Source of the DNA: Dolomedes plantarius
Taxonomy: Eukaryota > Arthropoda > Arachnida > Araneae > Dolomedidae
Assembly (NCBI GenBank): GCA_907164885.2
Contig: OU015497.1
Coordinates: 69,901,429-69,965,428, forward strand
Direction of reading: 5' to 3'
DNA length: 64,000 nucleotides
In this document: one piece after another, positions 1 to 9,619 of the stretch
Layout: every line of letters begins with the position of its first letter
Numbering within the stretch: the stretch's first letter is position 1
Position numbers and translations under genes: made by a program
Notes under the pieces: model-generated
Told to the model about the DNA's origin: nothing
Databases searched by the model: none
What the model saw: only the letters and a program-made list of their open reading frames with translations

Positions 1-2
1 AC

Positions 3-1154
3 CGCAGGCAAAATAATAGAAGCGCACGGCGTTATAATGAAATTAGTGCTCTTAAAGTAAATAATATGGAAGCACCTTACTTGCACTGGCAAGTTGTTTC
101 ACATGATATGGTTCAACCTGTTGAAACTGTGTGGTCAAATGTATTATTTTGTCCGAGCAGTAATCATTATTTTGAGAATAGTGAAAGTCAGGGTATTTTT
201 GTGGCTTATAAAGAAAGTGAGTCTAGCTGGAATGATGAGGTAATTCCAGTACAAATTTCTGAAAATAGTGCCGATACTAATGCTAGTGGTTTAGAAAATA
301 AATCATCTGACACTTCTATTAATGCTATATCTGATATTATTGATGTTGTACCTGATATTTTAGATGATATTCACACATCTGTTAATGAAGGAAATTTAGT
401 AGATGACGAAGTATGCGTTACGGAAGTTAGTGAATACTTATTAGTTGACGACAATAAAAATTCTTTTAACGATAGTAGGAACTTGCTAAGTAATGATGAT
501 ATTATTTCAAGTTTCCATCCGAATGAGGATGCTGTAGGCCAGGTTGATAATATGGTTTTAAATAAAGTACATGAAAACCAGACTGAGAATCAGGATGAAA
601 AGTTGACACAGAGTTATACTGTAAGTAGTTTAGCTGATGCTTCGGAAGTTATAGACGTAGGTTGTATTAAAACGCACCAGTACGAAAAGCTTAATCTTCC
701 TAAAACTGAAGGAGTGTTAAAGAGTTTAAATGATAGCGATTCTGAAGAAGGACGTTTTAAAGAGACTTTTTCGTCAAAAGAGGATAAAACTAAAGTTAAG
801 GGGGATAAAAAACGTGAAAAAGCGCCTTCAGGTTCCAGCATTAAAACTGCTAATACTGAAGTAATTAAGGAGGTAAAAAAGAAGTCGTATAAGCACAAAT
901 ACGAAAAACAGAGTCAGGTTGTTGAAAAACATGACACAAGCATCGAGATAAAGCCAGTAACTAAACACGTTGGTGCGGCGTATAAATTTGAAACAATAGA
1001 ATCTGCATTAAAATCTAAAGCCTATACTCTAAAAAGTACGGAGAAAAGTAAAGTGTGCACTACAAAAGCTCCATCTAAGGATGAACGTGGCACACATAAG
1101 GTACACAAGGTTATGAAAAGGAAGAATGACAATTTTAAAGTTCCTTTGCATTAG
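3..1154 (+). CDS. Unrecognised reading frame, open at left edge
   Basis: The frame is open from base 3 to a TAG at 1152-1154. The first methionine is at 66, but 21 codons before it are also open, so the true start is probably off the window. The product has an N-terminal part with several Trp and Tyr residues, a long acidic Asn/Asp/Ser-rich middle, and a Lys-rich basic end (about residues 230 to 362 counted from Met 66). I see no catalytic motif, signal peptide or membrane segment, and I do not recognise a family. The frame is followed by a same-frame continuation (1155-1415) and an LTR-like block (1956-2362), so it may be the last reading frame of an LTR retroelement. A host gene's 3' exon is the alternative. 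A possible phase-0 donor (AAG/GTACAC at 1100/1101) pairs with TTAG at 1151-1154, which would splice out the stop. Confidence 0.5.
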   Translation, partial: RRQNNRSARRYNEISALKVNNMEAPYLHWQVVSHDMVQPVETVWSNVLFCPSSNHYFENSESQGIFVAYKESESSWNDEVIPVQISENSADTNASGLENKSSDTSINAISDIIDVVPDILDDIHTSVNEGNLVDDEVCVTEVSEYLLVDDNKNSFNDSRNLLSNDDIISSFHPNEDAVGQVDNMVLNKVHENQTENQDEKLTQSYTVSSLADASEVIDVGCIKTHQYEKLNLPKTEGVLKSLNDSDSEEGRFKETFSSKEDKTKVKGDKKREKAPSGSSIKTANTEVIKEVKKKSYKHKYEKQSQVVEKHDTSIEIKPVTKHVGAAYKFETIESALKSKAYTLKSTEKSKVCTTKAPSKDERGTHKVHKVMKRKNDNFKVPLH

Positions 1155-1415
1155 TACAGGAAACGGAAGATTTCTGCCGCCCAGCAAGGTTGGCCTCCTC
1201 CCAAGAGACCTCCTGTCCATCGTCAAGCCGGACCAGCGCCTCGGGACCTACGACCTGCTGCACGAAGGATGGCCACACGGTCAACGAACCCCTTTACTAG
1301 GACTGCGACCATCAAGAGAGGTTCCACGGATTGGACAGACTGGTGCAAGGAAGTTGCTGCATTCATGAGGAACAAGTCTTGTATCAATTCTCTTATTCTA
1401 ACTCCCACCCTTTAA
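1155..1415 (+). CDS. Same-frame continuation after TAG, GC-richer, unrecognised
   Basis: Directly after the TAG at 1152-1154 the same frame stays open for 86 codons to a double stop, TAA TAA, at 1413-1418. The composition changes sharply to GC-rich, and the product is rich in Pro, Arg and Ala (it contains WPPPKRPP), ending with a Trp/Cys-containing tail (DWTDWCKEVAAFM). It could be a separate exon reached through the acceptor TTAG (1151-1154) or TACAG (1155-1159), a readthrough extension, or the C-terminus of a retroelement polyprotein broken by one mutation. I do not recognise the protein. The frame continuity and protein-like composition are seen; the joining mechanism is inference. Confidence 0.35.
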   Translation, partial: YRKRKISAAQQGWPPPKRPPVHRQAGPAPRDLRPAARRMATRSTNPFTRTATIKRGSTDWTDWCKEVAAFMRNKSCINSLILTPTL

Positions 1416-1955
1416 TAAAACCGAACCAAATTGCTTTGAAGTTCCCCATTGTATATACTGTGTAAACATTTTGAGGGGAAGGAGTGAGCCACTGAAAAAA
1501 AACGGCATACTGTTGTTTTATAAATTTTTGAAGGGGACATGTAGTGGCTAGGAAAAAAATACATACTGCACAATATACCAATTAACCACTAATGTACTAA
1601 CTTCACAAATCATGACACATGTGCATTATAAATTGGGGGAGAGCAGATACAAACAGTCAAGAAATGTCATGCTGTGCAATTGTGTTGACAATTTTAACTA
1701 AAATAAGTTTTTTAGGGCTCAGTTGGCCAGCCCAGTATCCGCAACTCTGCAAATCCACTGTGTGATGGTGTCACCTGGACCCTTCGGGGTTAGTTTTGTA
1801 AAATGGTAGTGGCGTTTTTCCTCCACACAACGTGTGGAAGGTTTTTTTGGCTTTGCCACCCATTATGTAAAAAGTCAGACCAGCACGCGTTTTCAATTAG
1901 TTAACTGAAGCCGTTCAGACCTCAGTTACCTAATTTTTTTTTCGAGGGAGGCCAG
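1416..1955 (+). other. Non-coding stretch between frame and LTR-like block
   Basis: No reading frame stands out. It contains a small hairpin at about 1821-1840 (CCACACAACGTGTGG) and ends with a T-run (1934-1942) followed by a purine-rich run (GAGGGAGG, about 1944-1951) just before the LTR-like block. A T-rich box followed by a polypurine tract is the usual layout upstream of a 3' LTR. Confidence 0.4.
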
Positions 1956-2362
1956 TGTAAGGTATACACAAGATTCGATTCACAAGAATCGAACTTTTGA
2001 GTGAATTAAAGAAGCTGCTTTAGATATGCTAATTTCGGCATACGCGCTTAGTATAAATACCACGCAGCGTCATTAATGAAAAAGGGGAAGGTTGTTAAGG
2101 TTGAAAAGGTGTTATCCTGCGCTAGTGCTTAGCGGGCCAGAAGTTTACATGGCAGTACTGCTGGTTTGACGTACTGTTCGTGAGTATAAAAATATATTGT
2201 TCTTTGAAAGCTGTTTATACATTCCGTACAAGTAGTACGCATGCTTATTGCTGTAAAAGCCAATTACACATATATATGTGTAATGAATTCAATAAACATT
2301 CTTTCATGTATAAACTGTGTTTGCATCAAATTCGAATAGAGAGCCACTTCAAATTATATACA
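1956..2362 (+). mobile_element. Candidate 3' LTR of a retroelement
   Basis: The block starts with TGTAAGG and can end with TATACA, giving TG...CA termini and about 407 bp. Inside are a TATA box (TATAAAT, 2053-2059) and a poly(A) signal (AATAAA, 2291-2296) in the order expected for U3-R-U5. A purine tract lies immediately upstream. The 5' LTR would be off the window, so neither LTR identity nor a target duplication can be checked. The right boundary is uncertain by several bases. Confidence 0.5.
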
Positions 2363-2413
2363 CCCAGGTCTGGGTAGAAGTGAGCATAGATTCTCTATAA
2401 ACAGTTTAATCCT

Positions 2414-3031
2414 TTAAGGGGACAGTGGACTTTCCAAATTGTAAAATTTGTCAAAAATTCTATATTTTTATTTATTTAATTGTGAAACTACGGACGAGTA
2501 GGAATGTGTTGCAAAAATAATTTTTAATTTTCGTGATTACTTTCCTAGTTATAGGCATTTGTATTTAATTTAGATATTATGTGGTTACTAATAGCAATAA
2601 CTTTAAATGTGTTTTCATGTCATACGAATATTCAAACTGCTCCAGGCGCATTACTAATTATCATATTGGTTTGAAATTTAAGTTTTATATACTTAACTGT
2701 ATATCAAATAAATCTTATTGAAAACAGTTATGCTTTATAGCTCAGAATTTCTAAATTTTGTACTTTAAAAGTTGATTTATAGGTATTTTGCGTAATAAAA
2801 AGGGTGTTTTCACTATTATTATTTTCTTCGCTAATGAATGCTTAAGATAAGCAATAAGTTTCATTGTTAGTTCTATAAGGTATCCTGTAAATAAAAATTA
2901 CCATATTATATGCAAAAGAAATGCGCATGGAACATTTTCAGTTAGGTCAATTTTTGATATAATTATTCAAATTTCAAGCAAATCCATTCAAAACAAAAAA
3001 AGTTAGATTTGAAGGTCCAGTGTCCCCTTAA
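2414..3031. mobile_element. TTAA-flanked MITE with imperfect inverted ends
   Basis: The element proper is 2418-3027 (610 bp), flanked by TTAA on both sides (2414-2417 and 3028-3031). The left end GGGGACAGTGGACTTTCC matches the reverse complement of the right end (GGGGACACTGGACCTTC) with few differences. There is no coding capacity. TTAA duplication is typical of piggyBac-type insertion, but the usual CCC terminus is absent, so the superfamily is uncertain. Confidence 0.6.
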
Positions 3032-3190
3032 GTGACAAACACGAGTCTAACTCGTCAACCTGTTTTTCGCCCTGCGTGTGACAAACGAACTGAGCTCGCG
3101 CACCTGTTTCCCCTGATAAAAGGAACAAACGAGATGGGCTCGCGTCGATTGATTTTACTTTATTGGGACAACCTGAGCTAGACTCGCCTT
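3031..3190. repeat. Degenerate ~45-bp tandem repeat, GC-rich
   Basis: Three to four diverged units share a core like GACAAACGAnnTGAGCTCGC followed by CACCTGTTT. Units begin near 3034, 3080, 3123 and 3169. The GC-rich core resembles the subterminal motifs of the piggyBac-like element at 15484-16504, so this may be a piggyBac terminus remnant. Confidence 0.35.
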
Positions 3191-4553
3191 ACTTTAAAGA
3201 ATGCTTTTATTGTGAAGGAAATAATAGGGGCTGAAGAAAGAATAGTTGGACAGAATTTCTTACCACAGTTTTAAGTGAATTACGGAAAGTCAAAAGTCAT
3301 ATTTGTTGCTAAATTTTTCTTAGCGTAATTACCCAAGAGATATATATGTATAGATTAAATCCTCGCTTTGTACAAAGGACGGTTTTCGAACCCGTACAAT
3401 GTGTTCCTTCCACGAAGAGGTTTCGCCATACGAGATGACCGTGGTGAAAGCGAGGCACGTGCTTTCTAAGAACACTTAAAGGGTTAACAAATATATTAAA
3501 AAAATACCTCCTTTTCGAACGACCATTGACAAAGACAGAATCAATCTGCGACACGGTCCATTTCCATATTTCAGAGATACTTTATAAATGGTTAACAATT
3601 TAGGAGAATTTTATATGGTCCAGAACTAGCATTATTATTCCGATTAAAGAGGTTGTTAGGTAAAGAGCTTACACAGAAAGAATACACACAAATATTAGAT
3701 TCGTATCTCCACTGCTTACTGTTGCAAGAATAGTCAAGTTTCAGATTTTGACTATTTACAAAATAACAAAAACTGCGTTTTGCTTTTCTTAAAAGGTGTG
3801 AATGAATTAGGAACATTCCCAGGTGGATGTAAAAATGCTGTTATGTGATAACCTGTTACATGTTAATCTTCAATGCAACACCGATATATATTTAGATTTA
3901 AAAAACAGTTTTATGGTCTTGCTCATACGCTAAACGACATCTAAGTTGTTGTTAAATGGATAGAATGAATTAGGAAATTGCCATTCATTTTCTTTGATAA
4001 AATATATGTAAACTTTAAAAATCAAGAAAATGGTAGATTATCTCTACATTAAAATGATTCGATTTTTTGTTGTTTTGAAATATTTTTGAAATTCATCGTT
4101 TGAGTTAAACTCTTCTGGACATTCTTATTACATTCAGTGACACTAGGCTATTCAATAAAGGGTCTAGACAGCGAAAATTAATAACATTCTGCATTCTAAT
4201 ATAAAGTTTTACGCCAAGAAATTAGATTTCAACCGGAAAAAAAAACTATTCCGTTGTAGTGGTGAAAATTTGAAACGGTATAATCTAGAATGAAAAAGTC
4301 CTCGAAGAAGAAAATGTTAGAGATATTATATAATTTATTACACGATGGTTCACAGGCAACGGATCCAAAATATATAACAATATATATAAACATTAAAATG
4401 CATAGATAAATATAATAAAATAGTTAAACTTAATGGTATTATTGTAAAGCTGTGAATATGTATAAATAGGTGTAAATAATCTTTAAAAGACCTTTATTTT
4501 TTGCCTATTTTGTGTTAATACCGCATATTTATAGCTATAGAGCTTTATATTTC
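3191..4553. other. AT-rich stretch, nothing identified
   Basis: No supported gene. About 3360-3470 is more GC-rich, and on the minus strand contains a B-box-like GGGTTCGAAAACC, possibly an old tRNA-derived fragment. The rest is anonymous AT-rich DNA. Confidence 0.4.
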
Positions 4554-4563
4554 AATATGTGAG

Positions 4564-4914
4564 GGCGAAGAGGCCCAAATAGCAAGAGCAGCGGACTAGT
4601 GATCTGAAAGTCACTGATTCGATGCTCGTCGCTTTCAAATCCACTGCCGAGTACACTAATGGCGGCTTGTGCATGTAAAATCTGTCGTGGGTGCAATGTC
4701 CTCCAAGTTCTCAAAACTGCTTCTGGAGGTGCAGGGTCAAGTGTTCTGGTCTCGTCAATTGACTCGGTTCAAAATTCCGGGACTGGTCCTTTGGCCAATT
4801 CGGACTCCGACCCTTGTGGTGCCAGTCAAAATAGGAGCCGCACTTTCATCAACCATAGTCTTCGGGACTTGATCTGATGTTGCTGTAGGTCAAGTGTCAT
4901 AAACAAAAAAAATT
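4564..4914 (+). mobile_element. tRNA-headed SINE with 10-bp target duplication
   Basis: A tRNA-like head (A-box-like near 4578-4592, B-box-like GATTCGATGCTC near 4617-4628) is followed by a body and an A-rich tail. The element is flanked by the exact duplication AATATGTGAG (4554-4563 and 4915-4924). The 3' body contains a block (GACTCCGACCCTTGTGG, then GGAGCCGCAC) that recurs in the SINEs at 8154, 22190, 54990 and 47640, even though the head differs. RNA polymerase III transcription and LINE-dependent retroposition are inferred from this structure. Confidence 0.7.
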
Positions 4915-4924
4915 AATATGTGAG

Positions 4925-5389
4925 ATTTGGGCCATATTTTAGAGAATGTAGGTGAGGTTGGTGGCCAGTTTACCGAATCTTTGTGTGTCCGGCCAACCAA
5001 TTAGATTTCATCTAGGTAGGGTGGTTTCGCTGTTTTCCATTTCTGGAACTTTTGAAACTGTCGTTTACGTTATATAATAAACCCAAAGTAGGCTCATGAG
5101 GACTTTCAAGTCACTCATCATTTGTTAGATGAAGCTCGGCTGCTGTGTGTGAATCGTAGGCTTCCTATTGAGCATGTGCATATTTTTCTCAATATGAAAT
5201 ATTTTAATGGACTTCGCTGTACTCCCAAGGGACTGTTTGTAATAGATGTAATCTTTGTAAAACTATAATGGATATAAACTTGTGTAGCTTTTTATCTGAA
5301 GTCCTCATTTGCAAATATAATCTAACGAAAAACGCAAGAGTATTATTATTTACATCTATTCAATCTCCCACATCCACAGAGACTACCCA
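4925..5389. other. AT-rich stretch, nothing identified
   Basis: No reading frame, repeat or RNA structure is supported here. Confidence 0.4.
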
Positions 5390-5469
5390 AAATCGGCCAT
5401 AGGTAGCCTAGGGGTAGTGCGTTGTCTTTCGGTACTGAGGGTAGTGGAATTGAATCCCAACAATCGCTA
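5390..5469 (+). mobile_element. SINE, 5' (tRNA-like) piece of an interrupted copy
   Basis: The tRNA-like head has A-box-like TAGCCTAGGGGTAGTGCG and B-box-like GAATTGAATCCC. The copy continues after the MITE (at 5839) and after the LTR element (at 8154). Joined in order, the three pieces give about 330 bp, close to the uninterrupted copy at 21956-22312, which shares GGCCGGATATGGG and the 3' block. Confidence 0.65.
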
Positions 5470-5838
5470 TTAACCCTCTGACGACCATTTTGCAGCGTAC
5501 CCCAAAAGACCGTTCCGGCCGAAGGCGAGAAGTGGCTTTCCCTTTCCCCACAGAACATCCCGACGATTGTACTGAAATTTGTCACGGTGGGGTGCCCCCC
5601 CCCCCCACTATCAGCAGTCTCTTCTATCAGCATCAGGTCATAAAGTATGTAGGGATTTATTCTAGAGATTAAAAGGTCATCTAACGGATAAGAGGACGAC
5701 TCTGTGGTGTCGTTGAACTGTTTGTAGAATGACCCCCTACCAGTCACTAGGTGGGAGGCAATCTATGAGAATTTCGACGGCCGTCTGGACTTCTCTATGT
5801 TCGGCCGTCTGGGCCGGTTGCAGCCTTCACAGGGTTAA
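5470..5838. mobile_element. piggyBac-like MITE with TTAA duplication
   Basis: The element is 5474-5834 (361 bp) between two TTAA copies (5470-5473 and 5835-5838). The ends are CCCTCTGACG and, reading inward from the right, CCCTGTGAAG. The CCC start and TTAA target are typical of piggyBac. It interrupts the SINE whose sequence resumes directly at 5839. Inside are a C-run (about 5597-5609) and repeated CGGCCGTCTGG motifs. It does not encode a protein. Confidence 0.65.
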
Positions 5839-5940
5839 ATACCTTCGTGTCTAGGCCGGATATGGGCACGGAAAGTCTTTCTTTGAGTTTAGTGGATAGA
5901 GAAGGTAAAATCCCCGCAGATCTCATCCCTGAGGAGTGCT
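5839..5940 (+). mobile_element. SINE, middle piece of an interrupted copy
   Basis: It contains the family landmark TAGGCCGGATATGGGCACG, also present in the copies at 21956, 9043 (minus), 47556 (minus) and 62588 (minus). It ends at GTGCT (5936-5940), which is duplicated at 8149-8153 on the other side of the LTR element. Confidence 0.65.
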
Positions 5941-6658
5941 TGTTATAAAGACATTCATGGAGTATATCGGTCTGAATTCAGGTCTTTATAACTGCCTTTG
6001 TAACTGTAATATGTAGTCATAAAGAGTTGAAAGAATTATTGCCACTAAAGGCGATCTATGCCAAATCTAGTGGCTCGGGCCCTTCCTGTGCACGTGCGAG
6101 ACCCATTTTGGGTAGCTTGGCGCAGTTGAAGGATAGCTATAGGTTTTTCTCAAAAACCAGTTGGCTTTCTGGACGGGAACTCTGTAGGTGAGCTTTTCAC
6201 GAGTCCGGCGTGGTGCGAGTGAGGAGCAAGGCATGGCGGTGTCGGTTAGGCCTAAGTATATTTCTTCATAACCATTTTGTAACAGTTGATTCATGGTTCA
6301 TTTTAAATAAATAATTTATTTTTGCTCTTTAACTAAATGGTCTATGCATTGACTTATCTTAACGTGTAATTTGATTTTCATGTATTGAGTGAACTATACA
6401 TAGAACTCTTCTTAGCACGTGGATCAAGTAGTCTGTTTGTTAACTAAGTTATGTGTATCTATTCTCTAACTTAACTTCTAAGCTTTATGTAAGTGTTGCC
6501 GGAGACAACCTTTCTGTGCTATTGCTGAAGTCAATATATTAATATAAGTTAAAATAGTAACTTTATCTTCACACAACGCAATCTACACAAGTCGCCATTT
6601 TTCGGCTAGCTTAGCATTTCAGTATTGCAACAATATCTCATATTCCCTTAACATAACA
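5941..6658 (+). repeat. 5' LTR
   Basis: 718 bp, TGTTA...TAACA. It contains AAATAAATAATTTATTTTTG, a near palindrome with AATAAA, near 6305-6325. Around 6180-6250 it carries a segment absent from the 3' LTR, which accounts for most of the length difference. Confidence 0.85.
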
Positions 6659-7476
6659 CTTGGTGCCGTGACCAGGATTGTGGATAACTGATAGTTACAA
6701 TTTTTTCTGTATAATTTGAAAAGTGTTGTTATGTTGTGTAGATAAACCATACTAATATTTAGCTCAATTTATTTTGGTACTTGTGTTTTTCTGTCTTTGT
6801 AAGCATATTTTGTCGTTTTGTACTATTCATGGTACAAAGTGCTACTTAGCTTTGTGGGTTATGTTTTTTCATGCAGTGGCTTGTAGCCATTCATATATTA
6901 AAGACACTCACTTGGATATGCAATCATGCACTGTGTCACAACGTTGACTTTTATACTGCATTCATTTTTTACATATGACACATATTTTTGTAATTATCGT
7001 TTATCACTTTTCCATGTATGTTGAATTTTTTTTCTATGTGAATTTTTTACATTGATTTTTGTTTTTGTTTTTGTGTTGTTACAATGGCTGGTCAGCCGAA
7101 ATGAAGTGTATTTGTGTCTTTTTGTATAATGTACATCATGCCCTGTATAATTGCAACTTTTACTATCATGTGATCTAAATTAGGAGCACTAATTTTTTCC
7201 CTCATTGAGGGTCTCCAATGTATTCCATTGTAACTCAGACATAATATGATCATTAATGTTGTCTTTTCTCATATCTAGGGTCACCAATGTAATACATTGT
7301 AATTCAATGTAATACATTGTAATTTTTTCCAACATATCTTCAATGTAAAATTTTGTAACCTTTTTTAAGCCTGCCAACTCCCACTCCTAGAACCTTGATG
7401 GTTGTGGTTTTACCTTAACTCTCCTTGGGAAAATTTCCCTCGTTTGTTTTTTTCTTCACTTGGTGAAGGGGGAGAG
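6659..7476 (+). other. LTR element interior, non-coding
   Basis: It starts with the primer-binding-like site (6661-6676) and ends with the polypurine tract. Near 7210-7345 there are short internal direct repeats of the type TCAATGTAATACATTGTAA. No substantial open frame is present. Confidence 0.7.
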
Positions 7477-8148
7477 TGTTATAAAGACATCCATGGAGTA
7501 TATCGGTCTAAATTCAGGTCTTTATAACTGTCTTTGTAACTGTAATATGTAGGCATAAAGATTAGAAAGAATTATTGCCACTAAAGGCGATTTACGCCAA
7601 ATCTAGTGGCTCGGGCCCTTCCTGCGCATGTGCGAGATCCATTTTGGGTAGCTTGGCGCAGTTGAAGGCTAGCTATCGTTTCTTCTCAAAAACCAGTTGG
7701 CTTAAAGCCAGTTCTCATAAACCAGTTGGCCAGATAGGCCTAAGTATATTTTTTCATAACCATTTTGTAACTGTTGATTCATGATTCATTTTAAATAAAT
7801 AATTTATTTTTGCTCCTTAACTAAATGGTCTATGCATTCACTTATCTTAACGTGTAATTTGATTTCCATGTATTGAGTGAACTATGTACATAGAACTCTT
7901 CTTAGCACGTGGGTCAAGCAGTCTGTTGGTTAACTAAGTTATGTGTATCTATTCTCTAACTTAACTTCTAAGCTTTATGTAAGTGTTGCCGGAGACAACC
8001 TTTCTGTGCTATTGCTGAAGTCAATATATTAATATAAGTTAAAATAGTAACTTTATCTTCACACAACGCAATGTACACGAGTCGCCATTTTTCAGCCAGC
8101 TTAGCATTTTAGTATTGTGACAATAGCTCAGATTTCCTTAACATAACA
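7477..8148 (+). repeat. 3' LTR
   Basis: 672 bp with the same ends as the 5' LTR and high overall similarity. The part around 7690-7740 is rearranged relative to 6170-6250, with short duplicated AACCAGTTGGC motifs. Confidence 0.85.
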
Positions 8149-8153
8149 GTGCT

Positions 8154-8302
8154 CAGTAAAAATTGAAGTGGCACCTGGCAGATTTGGACTCCTACCCTTG
8201 TGAAGCTATTTTAAAACCTGAGCCTCACCCATCAGACCGCAAGCCCATACGGGTCTGGAATGCATGCCGGCCAGAGCACATAAGCAACAACAACAACAAC
8301 AA
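8154..8302 (+). mobile_element. SINE, 3' piece of an interrupted copy with (CAA)n tail
   Basis: This is the third piece of the SINE begun at 5390. It carries the shared 3' block (GGACTCCTACCCTTGTG, then AAACCTGAGCC) and ends in a CAA repeat (about 8285-8302), as other members do. Confidence 0.65.
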
Positions 8303-9042
8303 TACTCAAAATCGTATTCCAGTATTTACATCTATTTTCCTAAAATATAAGAATCCAAAAGAAAATACTCTTTATATTCTTTACAAAAATACTATCATAG
8401 ATTGAGATAAAAACTCGAACTAAATTCGAAGAATATTATACTTTTATATTAGGGTTATATTTCTCTATATATGCTGTTTAGTTTCTGAGATAACAATTTT
8501 GTTACCATAGAAACAAAGTTTATAAAACTATTATAAAGCCAATATAACGGAGAAAATCTGCAGCATAATTACTTAGTCACCAGAGTTAGGATTATAAACT
8601 GGCCACTGATAGTCCTCATGTCATCCTCTGTTATCTCATGTATCGATTTCCAAACAATTGTTACTGTCAGTTTTGAACAGCGGTTGAAAACGGTAATCAA
8701 TACCTAATCTCGGGATAATTATGATTTAAGTAGAGAACACACATAGTTATTCTATTTCATACCCGTGCGATCAATATTTGATAAAATTCCAATTTATCAT
8801 ATATCACAAATTGAATTATTCACACATCGATTGATGGGAGCCAAATCATTCAATGGATGAAAAGCCGTGAAATGCGATGTTTGTTCTTTAATGATGGATC
8901 TAAAATTGCCAAAATATTTCTTGCCATCGATTTTTCGAAACTCGTTACTCTAATTATACGAACTTTATTTAACGAGGACGGGAATAACTTTTAGAATGTT
9001 ATTTTTAATGTAAAGGCGTGAGAATAAGCGAAAATTTTAATA
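8303..9042. other. AT-rich stretch, nothing identified
   Basis: No supported gene, repeat family or RNA. Confidence 0.4.
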
Positions 9043-9452
9043 TTTGTTGTTGTTGTTTCTAATCCCTCGTGGCTGGAAGTTCCAGATGAGGTTCATATAC
9101 GCATCGGACTGAAGGGTGCTACTCCAGTTTATATATAGCACCACAAGGATCGAAGTCCTACGCTAGTTGCCACCTCAATTTTGTCCTAGCACCGCCAGGG
9201 CGACATCTGGGGGTATAGTACCCTCTCCCACCTAGCCAGTTGCCACCTCAAATTTGACCGATCAAAGGGATGGTATCTGAGGATATTACCCTCTTCCTCC
9301 CTCTTTGACCTCATAGGGGAACTTAGCGGTCTACGGATTTAACGTGCCCATATCCGGCCTAAACACGGATATATTTAATGGCGCGTGCCGGGATTCGATC
9401 CGAGCACCTTCAGTACCGAAAAATAGCGCGCTACCACAAGGCAACCTCGAGT
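9043..9452 (-). mobile_element. SINE copy, minus strand, near full length
   Basis: Read on the minus strand it has the tRNA-like head at the right (B-box-like GGATCGAATCCCGG near 9390-9403; CTCGAGGTTGCC at the start), the landmark GGCCGGATATGGG (about 9348-9360), the shared 3' block and a CAA tail at the left (GTT repeats 9045-9057). I see no clear target duplication. Confidence 0.65.
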
Positions 9453-9619
9453 CCTTGTTCATATCTAAACTTTCTTATTTCTACAAGAATGCTTGTTAAT
9501 CAATTATGCATGCAAGTTTCGTATTATATGAACACAATATATATATTTTTTAATTTTACGAACTAAAGAAATTCAAAAGAAGAAAGTGAAAGTGGAGGCT
9601 ATGCAAGTGTCAATGCAAA

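Larger units (their letters stand above)
5941..8148 (+). mobile_element. Short non-autonomous LTR retrotransposon
   Basis: Two direct LTRs (5941-6658 and 7477-8148) both start TGTTATAAAG and end ACATAACA, giving TGTTA...TAACA inverted tips. The element is flanked by the exact 5-bp duplication GTGCT (5936-5940 and 8149-8153). A primer-binding-like stretch starts at 6661 (TGGTGCCGTGACCAGG), and a polypurine tract (GAAGGGGGAGAG, 7465-7476) precedes the 3' LTR. The 818-bp interior has no gag or pol, so it would need proteins supplied in trans. A 5-bp duplication and this primer site would suit a BEL/Pao or Gypsy relative, but the family is inference. The LTRs differ by substitutions and a rearranged segment (718 versus 672 bp), so the insertion is not recent. 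Confidence 0.85.

Noticed and set aside
5346..5747. 133-codon minus-strand open frame
   Set aside because: It spans the SINE/MITE junction, so it cannot be an ancestral gene.
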